A stretch of DNA of 64,000 nt, from the NCBI GenBank assembly GCA_031265845.1, contig JAISCC010000153.1, forward strand, positions 1-64,000. Direction: 5' to 3'. The notes below the pieces were generated by a model. It was given only the letters and a program-made list of their open reading frames with translations. It was not told where the DNA came from and made no database searches. The DNA comes from Treponema sp. GTDB taxonomy: Bacteria > Spirochaetota > Spirochaetia > Treponematales > Breznakiellaceae. Positions 1 to 9,278 of the stretch are shown in pieces; positions within the stretch are counted from its first letter, which is position 1; each line of letters opens with the position of its first letter. The position numbers and the translations under genes are program-made.

Positions 1-532
1 CGAAACGTTTAAGCTCTACCGTGAGCGGCTTTTGAAATTCATTCGTTCACGGGTGCGCCTCCTTGAAGACGCGGAAGATATTTTACAGGACGTATTCGGC
101 GAACTTGCCCGCGCCGACAGCATGGTGAAGCCGGTGGAGAATGCCGCCGCGTGGCTCTACCGCGCCGCCCGCAACAGGATTATTGACCATTATAGAAAAA
201 AGAAGGACGAGCCTTTTCCGCTTGTGTCAGACGAAGAAGCGGACGATTATATCTTTGACGAAATTGCGGATATTCTGTACGGCGAGGCGGAAACGCCTGA
301 AACGGAATACCTGCGCGGGTTGTTTTTGGACGAAATACAAACCGCTCTTGACGACTTGCCTGAAGAACAGCGGACGGTTTTTGAGCTTACCGAAATCGCC
401 GGACTTCCGACAAAAGCAGTCGCGGAAAAAACGCATACCCCGGTAAACACCGTGCTTTCCCGCAAGCATTACGCGGTGAAACATTTGCGGAAATCCCTCG
501 CGGAGTTGTATGCAGATTTGATACGTGGATAA
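1..532 (+). CDS. RNA polymerase sigma factor, sigma-70/ECF family (5' end outside window)
   Basis: Frame is open to the window start (ETFKLYRERLLKFIRSRVRLLEDAEDILQDVFGELAR); region 2 'DAEDILQDVF...AAWLYRAARNRIIDHYRK' and region 4 'LPEEQRTVFELTEIAGLPTKAVAEKTHTPVNTVLSRKHYAVKHLR'. Confidence 0.85.
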   Translation, partial: ETFKLYRERLLKFIRSRVRLLEDAEDILQDVFGELARADSMVKPVENAAAWLYRAARNRIIDHYRKKKDEPFPLVSDEEADDYIFDEIADILYGEAETPETEYLRGLFLDEIQTALDDLPEEQRTVFELTEIAGLPTKAVAEKTHTPVNTVLSRKHYAVKHLRKSLAELYADLIRG

Positions 533-599
533 CCGGACGCTAACCGGTCGTTCTTCGGAACCTTTAAGAAAGCGCACAAGTGATTGATACTGTTTCCAG

Positions 600-1342
600 C
601 TATGAGGGTATAGGATTAATCTCTGGCGCTGAAAGGCGGATTTCCGACGCTGAAACTTCAATCTTAAAATGGTTATAAAAAGAAGCCTCGCTCATGTGGA
701 TCATATCAGCTAAATCTGAAACCTTCATATGCCGAGCGAAATTTTCGCGGATCCAAGCTATCACTTTCACTACATTTGAATCAGCAAATCCTGTTTCCAT
801 TATATGAATCCCAAGCGGACCGCGCAACGCCCGTATTAAAACTTCCTCCATGATGAGCGGCGCAATACATTGCGTGTCTCCGGAATTGGGAAAACACGCC
901 AACAGGCGATTTAACGCATTTATAATGTCAAAATCCGCATCCGCCACATAGTTATTTTGTTGGCGCGCCGAAGTCAATCCATGAGGATATATTTTCAATA
1001 GCAACTCGGAAATCTTTTGTGGATTGAGGTTCAGCCCCACACAAAGAAACGGCTCTTGCAAACTCGTCCGTACCAGCTTGAACTCGCCATGCAAGGGAAC
1101 CGGAAGCATAATCATACATGATTTTCCAATTTCCCTTGCGCCGCGACTAACAAACAAGGAGAGTAGATTGTTTTTATGTTGTCAAAACAGATTTTCGAAT
1201 GGCGTCCAACAAACAGTTCCGGCATTGACTTGCTAGACTGACTAAAAATACCGTCATGGGGCGCATATATACAAATCCGTTGCGCCAGACGTTCTGTTTC
1301 CGCTTCAATCGCGGCATAGGTATCGCCATTTTCTTTTTCCAT
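600..1342 (-). pseudogene. AraC-family regulator remnant (AraC_N domain plus start of HTH), frameshifted and 3'-truncated
   Basis: ORF 1112..1342 (-) has the family N-terminus and ends out of frame at LLVAAQGKLENHV; ORF 600..1157 (-) continues as LPVPLHGEFKLVRTSLQEPFLCVGLNLNP...MKVSDLADMIHMSEASFYNHFK and then diverges before the second HTH. Confidence 0.7.
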
Positions 1343-1402
1343 TTTTTTGCGTTGCTGATTCGAATTGTGAAAGAGCCTCCGTGCGGCAAGCTCGAACCTT
1401 TA

Positions 1403-1444
1403 CGGTTCGCGGCGTTAAACGGCGGCGTTTAACGCCGCGAACCG
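1403..1444. repeat. 18-bp perfect inverted repeat with 6-nt loop
   Basis: CGGTTCGCGGCGTTAAAC (1403-1420) / GTTTAACGCCGCGAACCG (1427-1444); spans the 3' end of the EamA-type gene. Confidence 0.9.
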
Positions 1445-2436
1445 CGCTCCTCCCGTACCACTTCCCACTGATTGACAAGCATGCCGACGAGCATAAGCGC
1501 AAAGCCGGGGAGCGTCCATCGCCGCAACTGCTCGTGAAGGATAAGAATGCCGCCCAATGCCGCGAAACTTCCCTCAAAACAGAGGATGATCGTGGCGTGC
1601 GCGGGCGGGGCGTCTTTTTGAGCCACAACTTGCAGCGTATAGGCGACGCCGACAGAGAGAAGCCCGCCGTAGAGAATGGGGGTGAGTATGTTGAACAGGG
1701 ACGGCATGTCCGCCCGCGCAATCGCGCTTCCAATATCCGCTATGAGGACCGGCAGGATTTTCCAGGTGAACGCCTCCTTTTCGAGCAAATCCGGCGACAT
1801 CCGCGCCATAATGCCGTTCAGCCGCGGTTCGAGCGCGAAGGTGAAGATCAGGCAGAGAAAACCGCATACGGTGAACTGTCCCGCAGAAAGCCGCACCGGA
1901 TCGTTCCGCCGCACAAAGTGGTCTATCAAAAGCACATGAACCGCCCAGAAGAACACGCTGGCGAGCGTGATGACATCGCCTATGTTTACGGAGTCAAGGC
2001 TTGCCGCGCTGATGAGGTACATGCCCGGCAAGGTGAGAAACGCGCCTATCCATGTGAAAACGCTGGTCTTGCGCCCCAAAAAAGCGCCCAGAATGGGGAC
2101 AAGCGCCACATACAGCCCCGTAATAAAACCCGCGTTGCCCGCTGTGGTAAACATGACGCCGATCTGCTGGATCGTAACCGCAAAAAAAAGAATTGTTCCG
2201 GCAATAAGGCATGAACGGATGTACGCCCCAGCCGTATTGACGTGATCCTCAAACCCGTTGCGCGCGCGGAAAAAAAGAATGGGCGCAAGGGAAAGGCTTC
2301 CCAGTAAAAACCGCACTCCGTTAAAGGTAAATGGTCCCACATAGCGCATGCCCGATCTCTGGGCTACAAACCCGAAGCCCCAAAGAAACGCAGTGAGCAA
2401 CAGGAGCAGGTCAGAGCGGAACGCTTTCTTGTTCAT
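1429..2436 (-). CDS. DMT-superfamily (EamA-type) transporter
   Basis: Start taken at MNKKAFRSDLLLLLTAFLWGFGFVAQRSGMRYVGPFTFNGVRFLLG; multiple TM segments with EamA-type organisation. Confidence 0.85.
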   Translation of the reverse strand: MNKKAFRSDLLLLLTAFLWGFGFVAQRSGMRYVGPFTFNGVRFLLGSLSLAPILFFRARNGFEDHVNTAGAYIRSCLIAGTILFFAVTIQQIGVMFTTAGNAGFITGLYVALVPILGAFLGRKTSVFTWIGAFLTLPGMYLISAASLDSVNIGDVITLASVFFWAVHVLLIDHFVRRNDPVRLSAGQFTVCGFLCLIFTFALEPRLNGIMARMSPDLLEKEAFTWKILPVLIADIGSAIARADMPSLFNILTPILYGGLLSVGVAYTLQVVAQKDAPPAHATIILCFEGSFAALGGILILHEQLRRWTLPGFALMLVGMLVNQWEVVREERGSRR

Positions 2437-2559
2437 GGCGGAGACTGTAGCACAAAAACAAAAAAATGGGAAGTGAATTGGAAACGAATGGGAAACGGAA
2501 AACGCAGGACATTTTAACCTTGTCATAAATCCCGAATTGTTTTATACTCTCCTTGAGTT

Positions 2560-3381
2560 ATGAGAATACTATCATGGAATGTAAACGGCGTCCGCGCCGT
2601 TGAGAAAAAGGGGTTTTTGCAATGGCTTCACACTGAATCGCCGGATATGCTCTGTTTGCAGGAGACCAAGGCGGATCCCGGGCAGTTGTCAAAAGAACTG
2701 CTCAATCCGGTTGACAATGCGGGCGCCCCTTATTTCACGTACTGGGCGAGCGCGAAAAAGAAGGGCTATTCCGGCACGGCGATTTTTAGCAGAATTGAGC
2801 CGCTTGCAACGCAAACCTTGGGTTTAAGCGAATTTGACGATGAAGGCAGAGTTTTGCAAGCCGACTACCCGGATTTTTCCCTGATTTGCGCCTATTTCCC
2901 CAACGCCCAAGAGAGGGGAGCGCGTCTTCCATACAAACTCGCGTTTTGCGCGGCCATGCTCAAGCATTGCAACGCGCTCGTTGAACAGGGGCGGCACATC
3001 GTGCTGTGCGGCGATTACAACATCGCCCACGAATACATAGATCTTGCCCGTCCTGCGGAAAACGAGGGCAATTCCGGCTTTTTGCCGGAAGAACGCGCGT
3101 GGATGGATGTGTGGCTTGCGTCCGGCTACATCGACGTCTTCCGGCATTTTCATCCGGACGAGGCGGGACATTACAGTTGGTGGACGTATCGCGCCGGCGC
3201 GCGCGAACGCAATGTCGGATGGCGCATAGATTACCACTGCGTTGACAAGGACTTCCTGCCCCGCGTGGAAAAATCCGTCATACGAAGCGACGTGTTTGGA
3301 TCGGATCATTGTCCGGTCGAAATTCATCTAAATCCTAGTATCGGATTAGTGTCCGGTCGAAATTCATCTAAGTCCCAGTAA
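2560..3381 (+). CDS. xth: Exodeoxyribonuclease III
   Basis: MRILSWNVNGVRA..., LCLQETKA, CGDYNIAH, RIDY, SDHCPV motifs of the ExoIII/EEP family. Confidence 0.93.
   Translation: MRILSWNVNGVRAVEKKGFLQWLHTESPDMLCLQETKADPGQLSKELLNPVDNAGAPYFTYWASAKKKGYSGTAIFSRIEPLATQTLGLSEFDDEGRVLQADYPDFSLICAYFPNAQERGARLPYKLAFCAAMLKHCNALVEQGRHIVLCGDYNIAHEYIDLARPAENEGNSGFLPEERAWMDVWLASGYIDVFRHFHPDEAGHYSWWTYRAGARERNVGWRIDYHCVDKDFLPRVEKSVIRSDVFGSDHCPVEIHLNPSIGLVSGRNSSKSQ
3301..3380 (+). repeat. 40-bp tandem duplication at the 3' end of the exonuclease gene
   Basis: Copies 3301-3340 and 3341-3380 match at about 36 of 40 positions, sharing GTCCGGTCGAAATTCATCTAA. Confidence 0.92.
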
Positions 3382-3392
3382 AGGAGGGTCTG

Positions 3393-3953
3393 ATGCGTCT
3401 TAAATACAATTCGCCTGTTGTTTTGACGTTTGCTTTTATATGCGCGGGAGTGTTGCTTTTAAATCAATTTGTGTCTCCCCATCTCATCGCCACATGGTTT
3501 ACGGTTCCGGGACACGGAGCTTTTTCTTTTCCAAAAAACATCGTCAACCTTTTTACCCATGTCATCGGACATGCGGACTGGACACACTTAATCGGCAATT
3601 TCTCAATTATCCTGCTGGTTGGACCCATGCTTGAAGAAAACCACGGTTCGCCGGACATCCTTTTTATGATGGCCATCACAGCGCTTGCGACCGGACTGCT
3701 CAACGTGATCTTTTTCCCGTCCGGCTTGCTCGGCGCGTCAGGCGTTGTTTTTATGATGATCCTTCTCGCCTCTTTTACCAATATTCAGAAGGGCGAAATT
3801 CCGCTTACGTTTATTCTGGTGTTGATTCTCTATTTGGGAGAACAAGTCGTGCAGATATTTCAACAGGATTCAATTTCACAATTCGCCCACATAGTCGGAG
3901 GCTTTCTGGGGAGCATGTTCGGGTTCCTCAACCGTTCCGAAACGCGAAAATGA
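3393..3953 (+). CDS. Rhomboid-family intramembrane serine protease
   Basis: TM-rich; HLIGN, GASG (LLGASGVVFMM) and C-terminal AHIVGG catalytic motifs. Confidence 0.85.
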   Translation: MRLKYNSPVVLTFAFICAGVLLLNQFVSPHLIATWFTVPGHGAFSFPKNIVNLFTHVIGHADWTHLIGNFSIILLVGPMLEENHGSPDILFMMAITALATGLLNVIFFPSGLLGASGVVFMMILLASFTNIQKGEIPLTFILVLILYLGEQVVQIFQQDSISQFAHIVGGFLGSMFGFLNRSETRK

Positions 3954-4891
3954 CTAGACACGAGCTTTTGCGAAAGATCACCGCCTTTCCCATTGTCGCA
4001 TCGGGTTTGGCGGAAGACCTTTTGGCGGGCGGCTTCCGCTCCGTGTTTCGGGGGCAGGGCATAGAGGCTGACGAGGTTCGGCGCTACGAAATGGGAGACG
4101 ACGTTCGCTCCATTGACTGGAATGTAAGCGCGCGGTTCGGCACTCCCTATGTAAAAATGTACCGCGAAGAAAGAGAACTCTCGGTTTTCATAGCGCTTGA
4201 TTGTTCCGCCTCCATGCATTGCGGAAGCGTGATGAAGAGATCGGAGCAAGCCGTTTTAGCCGCAGCTTTGCTTGCGTTTTCCGCTGAACATTCCGGACAG
4301 CGCCTTGGATCCGTGTTTTTCGACACGGGCATTTCCAGAATGTTTCCGGCGGGCAAGGGCAGACCCCATACGCTCGCGGTCATCACCGGCGCGTTGCGGG
4401 AATGCGGCATTGACATGGAGGCGGACGGGAAATACGCGAAATACGGGGGTATGCCGGAAAAAAAAGAGAAAAACCCAAAAGGCGAAGAAAGAAGCAGCAA
4501 TCTGGGCGCGGCGCTTGCCGGATTGGAACGTATGCTGAAACGGCGCAGCCTCATCTTTGTCATATCCGATTTCTTTTGCATGAACTGGGAGCAAGAGTTG
4601 GGCAGACTCTGCCGGAAACACGATGTCGTCGCCATAAGGATAACGGATCCACTTGACGCGATTCTTTATAATGCGGGGCTTGTCGTCATGGAAGACCCTG
4701 AGACAGGAGCAAAAATCCATGCGCCGACCGCATTCGCCTCCTTCCGCGCCGCGTGGGAGAACTGGCACAGGGAGCGCGGGGACGCATGGAAGGCGATCAC
4801 AAGACGCGCCGGCGCATCGCCTTTTGAGCTTTCCACCAAAGAGGATGCGGCGGCTTCTTTTATCCGCTTTTTCAAAAGCAGGAGGCGGTGA
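3950..4891 (+). CDS. DUF58 domain-containing protein (Bat operon)
   Basis: FRGQGIEADEVRRYEMGDDVRSIDWNVSARFGTPYVKMYREERELSVFIALDCSASM is the classic DUF58 signature. Confidence 0.92.
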   Translation: MTRHELLRKITAFPIVASGLAEDLLAGGFRSVFRGQGIEADEVRRYEMGDDVRSIDWNVSARFGTPYVKMYREERELSVFIALDCSASMHCGSVMKRSEQAVLAAALLAFSAEHSGQRLGSVFFDTGISRMFPAGKGRPHTLAVITGALRECGIDMEADGKYAKYGGMPEKKEKNPKGEERSSNLGAALAGLERMLKRRSLIFVISDFFCMNWEQELGRLCRKHDVVAIRITDPLDAILYNAGLVVMEDPETGAKIHAPTAFASFRAAWENWHRERGDAWKAITRRAGASPFELSTKEDAAASFIRFFKSRRR

Positions 4892-5772
4892 TGGATTTCG
4901 CATATTCCAGCGCAAAAAGCCGGAGTGGGAAAAACAAATTGCTGTTCTACGCGTTTTTTGTTCTGATTCCGCTCCTTGCTCACGCCGCCGATACGCCCTA
5001 TCTCATTCCCCAGACCGTATTTGTGGGAGACAAGGCGATGCTGGTCGCGCCTCTGGGAAAGGCGGGCGCGGATTTTCAGCCAAAGTCCATTGACGCGCCG
5101 GAAACGTCCGATGATCTTGTGTTGCACAAAATAACCCTTGAACGCAAAGGAGACAGCGCCCAACTTGCCGTTGAATTCACCGCGTATGCGCCCGGGGAAA
5201 TCACGTTTCCGGTGATACGGGCGCCGGGATTCCCCGACTTCACCGGACTGAAAGCTACAGTCGCTTCCATATTGGATCCGTCTTCTATGACGCTCTCCGC
5301 GCCCGCCGCGCCGCTTTTGGCGCCTGGCACCACAAGTTTCATCTATGGGAGCGTCACTATAGTCATTTTGCTTCTGATTTTCGGCATTGGATTGCGGCTC
5401 TTCTGGACGAACCGCTTTGTAAACGTACGGAAAAGGCTTTTTCAGCGGTATCTTGTCATCGCCATGAAGAGTTTTATCGCAAAAGCGCGGAAACAACCGG
5501 AAAAAGACGGCGCGGCGCTTGACATCCTTGCCGCGCAATTCAGGCGGTTCCTGACCCGTTTTACCGGCGTCGACTGCTTCGCCATGAGCGCCGCGGAATT
5601 CGCCGGTTTGGAGCGTGGAACGCCGCTGTTCCTCATGTTCCGCCGGTGGGACACGTTGCGCTTCAATGTGGAAAGCGTTTCACAATCGGACATAACCGGC
5701 GCGCTTGACGATGTGTACAATTATATTTCCACTCTGGACAAAACGGCGCCGGGAGAAAAGCATGGCGTTTGA
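4891..5772 (+). CDS. Membrane-anchored protein of the Bat operon, function unknown
   Basis: N-terminal signal/TM and a single central TM (FIYGSVTIVILLLIFGIGLRLFW); translationally coupled to the DUF58 gene. Confidence 0.6.
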   Translation: MDFAYSSAKSRSGKNKLLFYAFFVLIPLLAHAADTPYLIPQTVFVGDKAMLVAPLGKAGADFQPKSIDAPETSDDLVLHKITLERKGDSAQLAVEFTAYAPGEITFPVIRAPGFPDFTGLKATVASILDPSSMTLSAPAAPLLAPGTTSFIYGSVTIVILLLIFGIGLRLFWTNRFVNVRKRLFQRYLVIAMKSFIAKARKQPEKDGAALDILAAQFRRFLTRFTGVDCFAMSAAEFAGLERGTPLFLMFRRWDTLRFNVESVSQSDITGALDDVYNYISTLDKTAPGEKHGV

Positions 5773-6757
5773 GCGTCCCTTCCTTGTCATTGCGGGAATT
5801 CTCACCATTATTGCGCTTCCGTTTCTTTCCCGTCTGATAAAAGACGCGCTCGTCGTAGACGCGCCGCTTGGTCCTCCGGGTGGTACGCCGTTCAAGCCCC
5901 CGCACAGTTTCTCATTGTTTATAAAAGCGTTGGGCGTTGCCGAACGCATCGGCGCATTGCTACTCTTTGTCGCGGCGGCGGGACCTCTCTTCCTGTCCAG
6001 CCAGACCGTGTGGCTTTCGCGGGGCGCGGATATTATTTTTGTGCTTGACATAAGCCCCAGCATGGCGTGCCTGGACATGAACAACAAAAACCGCTTTGAC
6101 GCGAGCAGAGCCATGGTGCGCGATTTTGCGGAGCGACGCCCTTCGGACAATATAGGGCTGGTGGCGGTGGGCAAAGACGCAAGCCTCCTCGTGCCGCCGA
6201 CTGTTGACCGTGAGGCGCTCTTTTCCCGTCTTGACGCCTTGAGGCTCGGCGAATTGGGAGACGGCACCGCGCTTGGCTTGGGGCTTGCCATTGCGGGGCT
6301 GCACATCAGCGGTTCAAACGCGGCGAAAAAAGCCGTGGCGCTCATCACGGACGGCGAAAACAACGCGGGTTCAATAAACCCCGCGACCGCCGCCAGCATT
6401 TTCCCTGATCTTGGAGTCGATCTTTGGGTCATCGCCGTTGGATCAAGCGGAGAAATTCCCATTGATTACATCGATCCTTTTACAAAGACGCGAAGAACCG
6501 GCCTTTTTGAATCCCGTTTTGATCCTGAAAAGCTGAAACAAATCGCAAGCAGGGGAAATGGAACCTATATCGGCGCGCCGTCTGCGGATACGTTCACTGA
6601 AGCGTTCGCCCTGTTCGACCAGCGGGAATTGAGCGTCCAACGCTCCGGGTCAATAACTAAAACGAAGCCCGTACATTCGGTTTTTGTCATAACAGCGGTT
6701 TTCCTCATAGCGGCGGCTCGCCTTGTTCGACGCTATATCGCGGGGATTTTTCTATGA
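5762..6757 (+). CDS. VWA-domain membrane protein, BatA-like
   Basis: MIDAS DISPS in VLDISPSMACLDM; ALITDGENNAG; flanking TM helices. Start at MAFERPF. Confidence 0.88.
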   Translation: MAFERPFLVIAGILTIIALPFLSRLIKDALVVDAPLGPPGGTPFKPPHSFSLFIKALGVAERIGALLLFVAAAGPLFLSSQTVWLSRGADIIFVLDISPSMACLDMNNKNRFDASRAMVRDFAERRPSDNIGLVAVGKDASLLVPPTVDREALFSRLDALRLGELGDGTALGLGLAIAGLHISGSNAAKKAVALITDGENNAGSINPATAASIFPDLGVDLWVIAVGSSGEIPIDYIDPFTKTRRTGLFESRFDPEKLKQIASRGNGTYIGAPSADTFTEAFALFDQRELSVQRSGSITKTKPVHSVFVITAVFLIAAARLVRRYIAGIFL

Positions 6758-7743
6758 CATTTGACGCGCCCATTGTTCTCGCCGGTTTTATCTTCCTCAT
6801 CCCCTTTGTCGTTCTTGAGGCGATTCATTGCCATAGACGCGGAAAAATACTGTATCTCCTGAATATCCTGCAAAAAGAACACAAAACGCGCTTTGTACTT
6901 TCCACTGTTTTTTTCACGCTTTTTCTCTGTTGCGTCATCATCGCGCTTGCCGGCCCGCGCTGGGGCGCGCGATCAGTTGTAGAATACAAGCGCGGAGTTG
7001 ACGTGGTGTTCGCCTTTGACGTGTCAAGGAGCATGGAGATCGCCGACATCGAACCGTCCCGGCTTGGAAAAGCGGTTTCCGTTGCGCGGGAAACCGTCGC
7101 ACTCGTGGGAAACGCGCGCGTCGGGGCGGCTTTCGGCAAAGGCAGAGGCGTTCTCGCGCTGCCTCTTACTTGGGACATCAACGCCGTACTAATTTTCCTC
7201 GACAGCATCTTAACCGGCGTCCAGACCGGAACAGGCACCAACCTTGAAAGCCTCATTGACGCTTCAAGCGGAGCGTTCCTCTCTTCCCTTCCGGCGAAAC
7301 GCCTTATCGCGCTTTTCTCAGACGGTGAATCCCTCTCCGGTTCGCTTCAAGTCGCGGTAGACAGGGCGCGGAACGAAGGTGTCAGCGTGGTCGCCCTAGG
7401 TTTCGGTACAGAAAAAGGCGGCGTTGTTCCTCAAAGAATCACGCTAGACCGTGAAACCGGCGAGCCTGCGGTGGAGCGGGAGGTGATTGTCAGCGTCCGC
7501 GACACGGAAGCTTTGCGAAACGCCGCGGAACGATCAGGCGGCGTTTTCATTGACGGCAACGCTCCTGACGCGGCGCGGACGCTTGCCAATTATATCAAAT
7601 CCCTGGCTCCTGATACCGGCGTCAGCAGTTACAAGAGAGAAGCCGCCCCCCGCCATCAAATTTTTATTCTGGCGGCGCTTGTGTTTCTGCTTTTATCGAA
7701 ACTCGCTGAAAAGAAGATTCGCCGGTCGATGCCCCGAAGCTGA
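6754..7743 (+). CDS. VWA-domain membrane protein, BatB-like
   Basis: FAFDVSRSMEIADIEPSRLGKA (MIDAS DVSRS); ALFSDGESLSG; N- and C-terminal TM. Confidence 0.88.
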   Translation: MTFDAPIVLAGFIFLIPFVVLEAIHCHRRGKILYLLNILQKEHKTRFVLSTVFFTLFLCCVIIALAGPRWGARSVVEYKRGVDVVFAFDVSRSMEIADIEPSRLGKAVSVARETVALVGNARVGAAFGKGRGVLALPLTWDINAVLIFLDSILTGVQTGTGTNLESLIDASSGAFLSSLPAKRLIALFSDGESLSGSLQVAVDRARNEGVSVVALGFGTEKGGVVPQRITLDRETGEPAVEREVIVSVRDTEALRNAAERSGGVFIDGNAPDAARTLANYIKSLAPDTGVSSYKREAAPRHQIFILAALVFLLLSKLAEKKIRRSMPRS

Positions 7744-7803
7744 CATGCGGCGCAGGCGCCCGCGAATCGCACGCTTCCCTGCCGTAGAAAGAGTCTATTT
7801 ATC

Positions 7804-7848
7804 AGGATTTTTGCGCCTTTTTTAGCTCTAAAAAAGACGCAAAAACCT
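7804..7848. terminator. Bidirectional Rho-independent terminator between convergent genes
   Basis: AGGATTTTTGCGCCTTTTTTAG/CTCTAAAAAAGACGCAAAAACCT near-perfect stem with A/T tracts, between batB-like and GntR-type genes. Confidence 0.75.
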
Positions 7849-7863
7849 GCAAGCGCAACGGGC

Positions 7864-9003
7864 TTAAGGCAGGGGCTTTTTGCACGGCGCTATGATCGTC
7901 GACTCGCCCGTCACGAGCGTTCCCGAAAAAGTTATGTGGGATACGGATTTATGCGGGTCCGCCATACGTTCAACCATGAGGTTGAGAGCGGCGCGGCATA
8001 TATCGTCTACAGGCTGGTCTATACTGGTGATTAAGCGTGAAAACAGCATCACCTTGCTTAGATTGTCAAACCCCGCAATCATAATATCATCAGGAATTTT
8101 TTTCCCAAGTTTTTCCAGCGACTGCATTATACTCATAGCTGTCATATCGTTTGAGCAAAGAATAGCCTCCGGTTTTTTTTCACTGATGAAGCGCGACAAA
8201 CAGGAAATGTCATCCCGTTCCATTTCAACAAAAATATCTTCGTCCCACATGATATGATTGTCAATCATGGCGGCCCGGCAACCCATGAGCCGCAGTCTAA
8301 CCGAATGATGTGAATTGGGCGGGGCAAGAAAAAAAAGGCGTTTGACATTGCACTGAATGATATGCTCCGTGATTACGTATCCAGCCTGTATGTGATTCAA
8401 CGATACAAGGTCAAATTCATTCGGAAGCGGATAGCGTTCAATATTTGAATCAAGCAATACCACCGGAATACCGGCGCTTGAAAACGAATATATGATTTCC
8501 TTGTTAATCTGATCGCTTTTTGCATGATAACCAAACGGCGAGAAGAAAATCCCTTTAATTTTTTGCGCTATGTATCTGTTGCAGATCTGTATAATATCCG
8601 ATTTGAGCATCTCGGATTTCGGCGAGACATAACCTCCGAATACAAGGGAATAGCCTTTTTCTGAGGCGCAACGGGCAAGGGTATTGCAGAGAAGGTCAAA
8701 AAAGCACTCCGGACCCATGTTCGGAAATATTATGCCAAAAAAAGTTTCGGCGTTGCTTTTCGGCGGAAACCGCCCGGGGTTTGTGATGTACGATCCTGAA
8801 CCTTTAGCCCCTGTAATATAACCCGCTTGCCGCAGATCCGCTAACGCCTTTCGTATTGTGGGGCGCGAGCAGGAATACGACGATGCCAATTCGGTTTCCG
8901 CAGGCAACATCAATACGCCGGCTAAATCTCCGGATGTAATGCGCCGCAACAGATCATTGCAAATGATACGTGATTTAATGCCAGCCATACTATATGCTAT
9001 CAT
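7864..9003 (-). CDS. GntR-type HTH transcriptional regulator with LacI/periplasmic-binding-like sensor domain
   Basis: N-terminal wHTH (LLRRITSGDLAGVLMLPAETELASSYSCSRPTIRKALADLRQAGYITGAKGSGSYI) followed by LacI-like core (IMIAGFDNLSKVMLFSRLITSIDQPVDDICRAALNLMVERM). Confidence 0.85.
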   Translation of the reverse strand: MIAYSMAGIKSRIICNDLLRRITSGDLAGVLMLPAETELASSYSCSRPTIRKALADLRQAGYITGAKGSGSYITNPGRFPPKSNAETFFGIIFPNMGPECFFDLLCNTLARCASEKGYSLVFGGYVSPKSEMLKSDIIQICNRYIAQKIKGIFFSPFGYHAKSDQINKEIIYSFSSAGIPVVLLDSNIERYPLPNEFDLVSLNHIQAGYVITEHIIQCNVKRLFFLAPPNSHHSVRLRLMGCRAAMIDNHIMWDEDIFVEMERDDISCLSRFISEKKPEAILCSNDMTAMSIMQSLEKLGKKIPDDIMIAGFDNLSKVMLFSRLITSIDQPVDDICRAALNLMVERMADPHKSVSHITFSGTLVTGESTIIAPCKKPLP

Positions 9004-9004
9004 A

Positions 9005-9098
9005 TTTTTAACAATTTGTAAAGATATTTTTCACATTTTGGAAAAAGTTGTTAAAAGTAGTAAAATATATAACGATAAATTTTTTAACAAAATGTAAA
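9005..9098. promoter_or_regulatory. Candidate operator repeats between the regulator and the ABC operon
   Basis: TTTTTAACAATTTGTAAA (9005-9022) and TTTTTAACAAAATGTAAA (9081-9098), 16/18 identical, plus a degenerate inverted copy around 9029-9046. Confidence 0.5.
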
Positions 9099-9106
9099 AA
9101 AAATGC

Positions 9107-9135
9107 TTGACATCTCTACAAACACGTGTCATACT
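9107..9135 (+). promoter_or_regulatory. Sigma-70-like promoter of the sugar ABC operon
   Basis: TTGACA (9107-9112), 17-nt spacer, CATACT (9130-9135). Confidence 0.55.
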
Positions 9136-9278
9136 GCAATAGTTAAAGAGGCGCTGACTTATGCAAGCAAGGGATAGAGCGGACGAGCTTCCGTGCAACA
9201 AACGCGAGCCAGAAGTTCGGCGCGGCATTTTAAATGTCACATTATGCAACCAGATTCTCTTTAATGCCAGGGAATGAT

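Noticed and set aside
1381-2214. Plus-strand 277-aa ORF antisense to the EamA-type gene
   Set aside because: Arg/His/Gln-rich translation without domain signal; the minus-strand frame encodes a clear membrane transporter.
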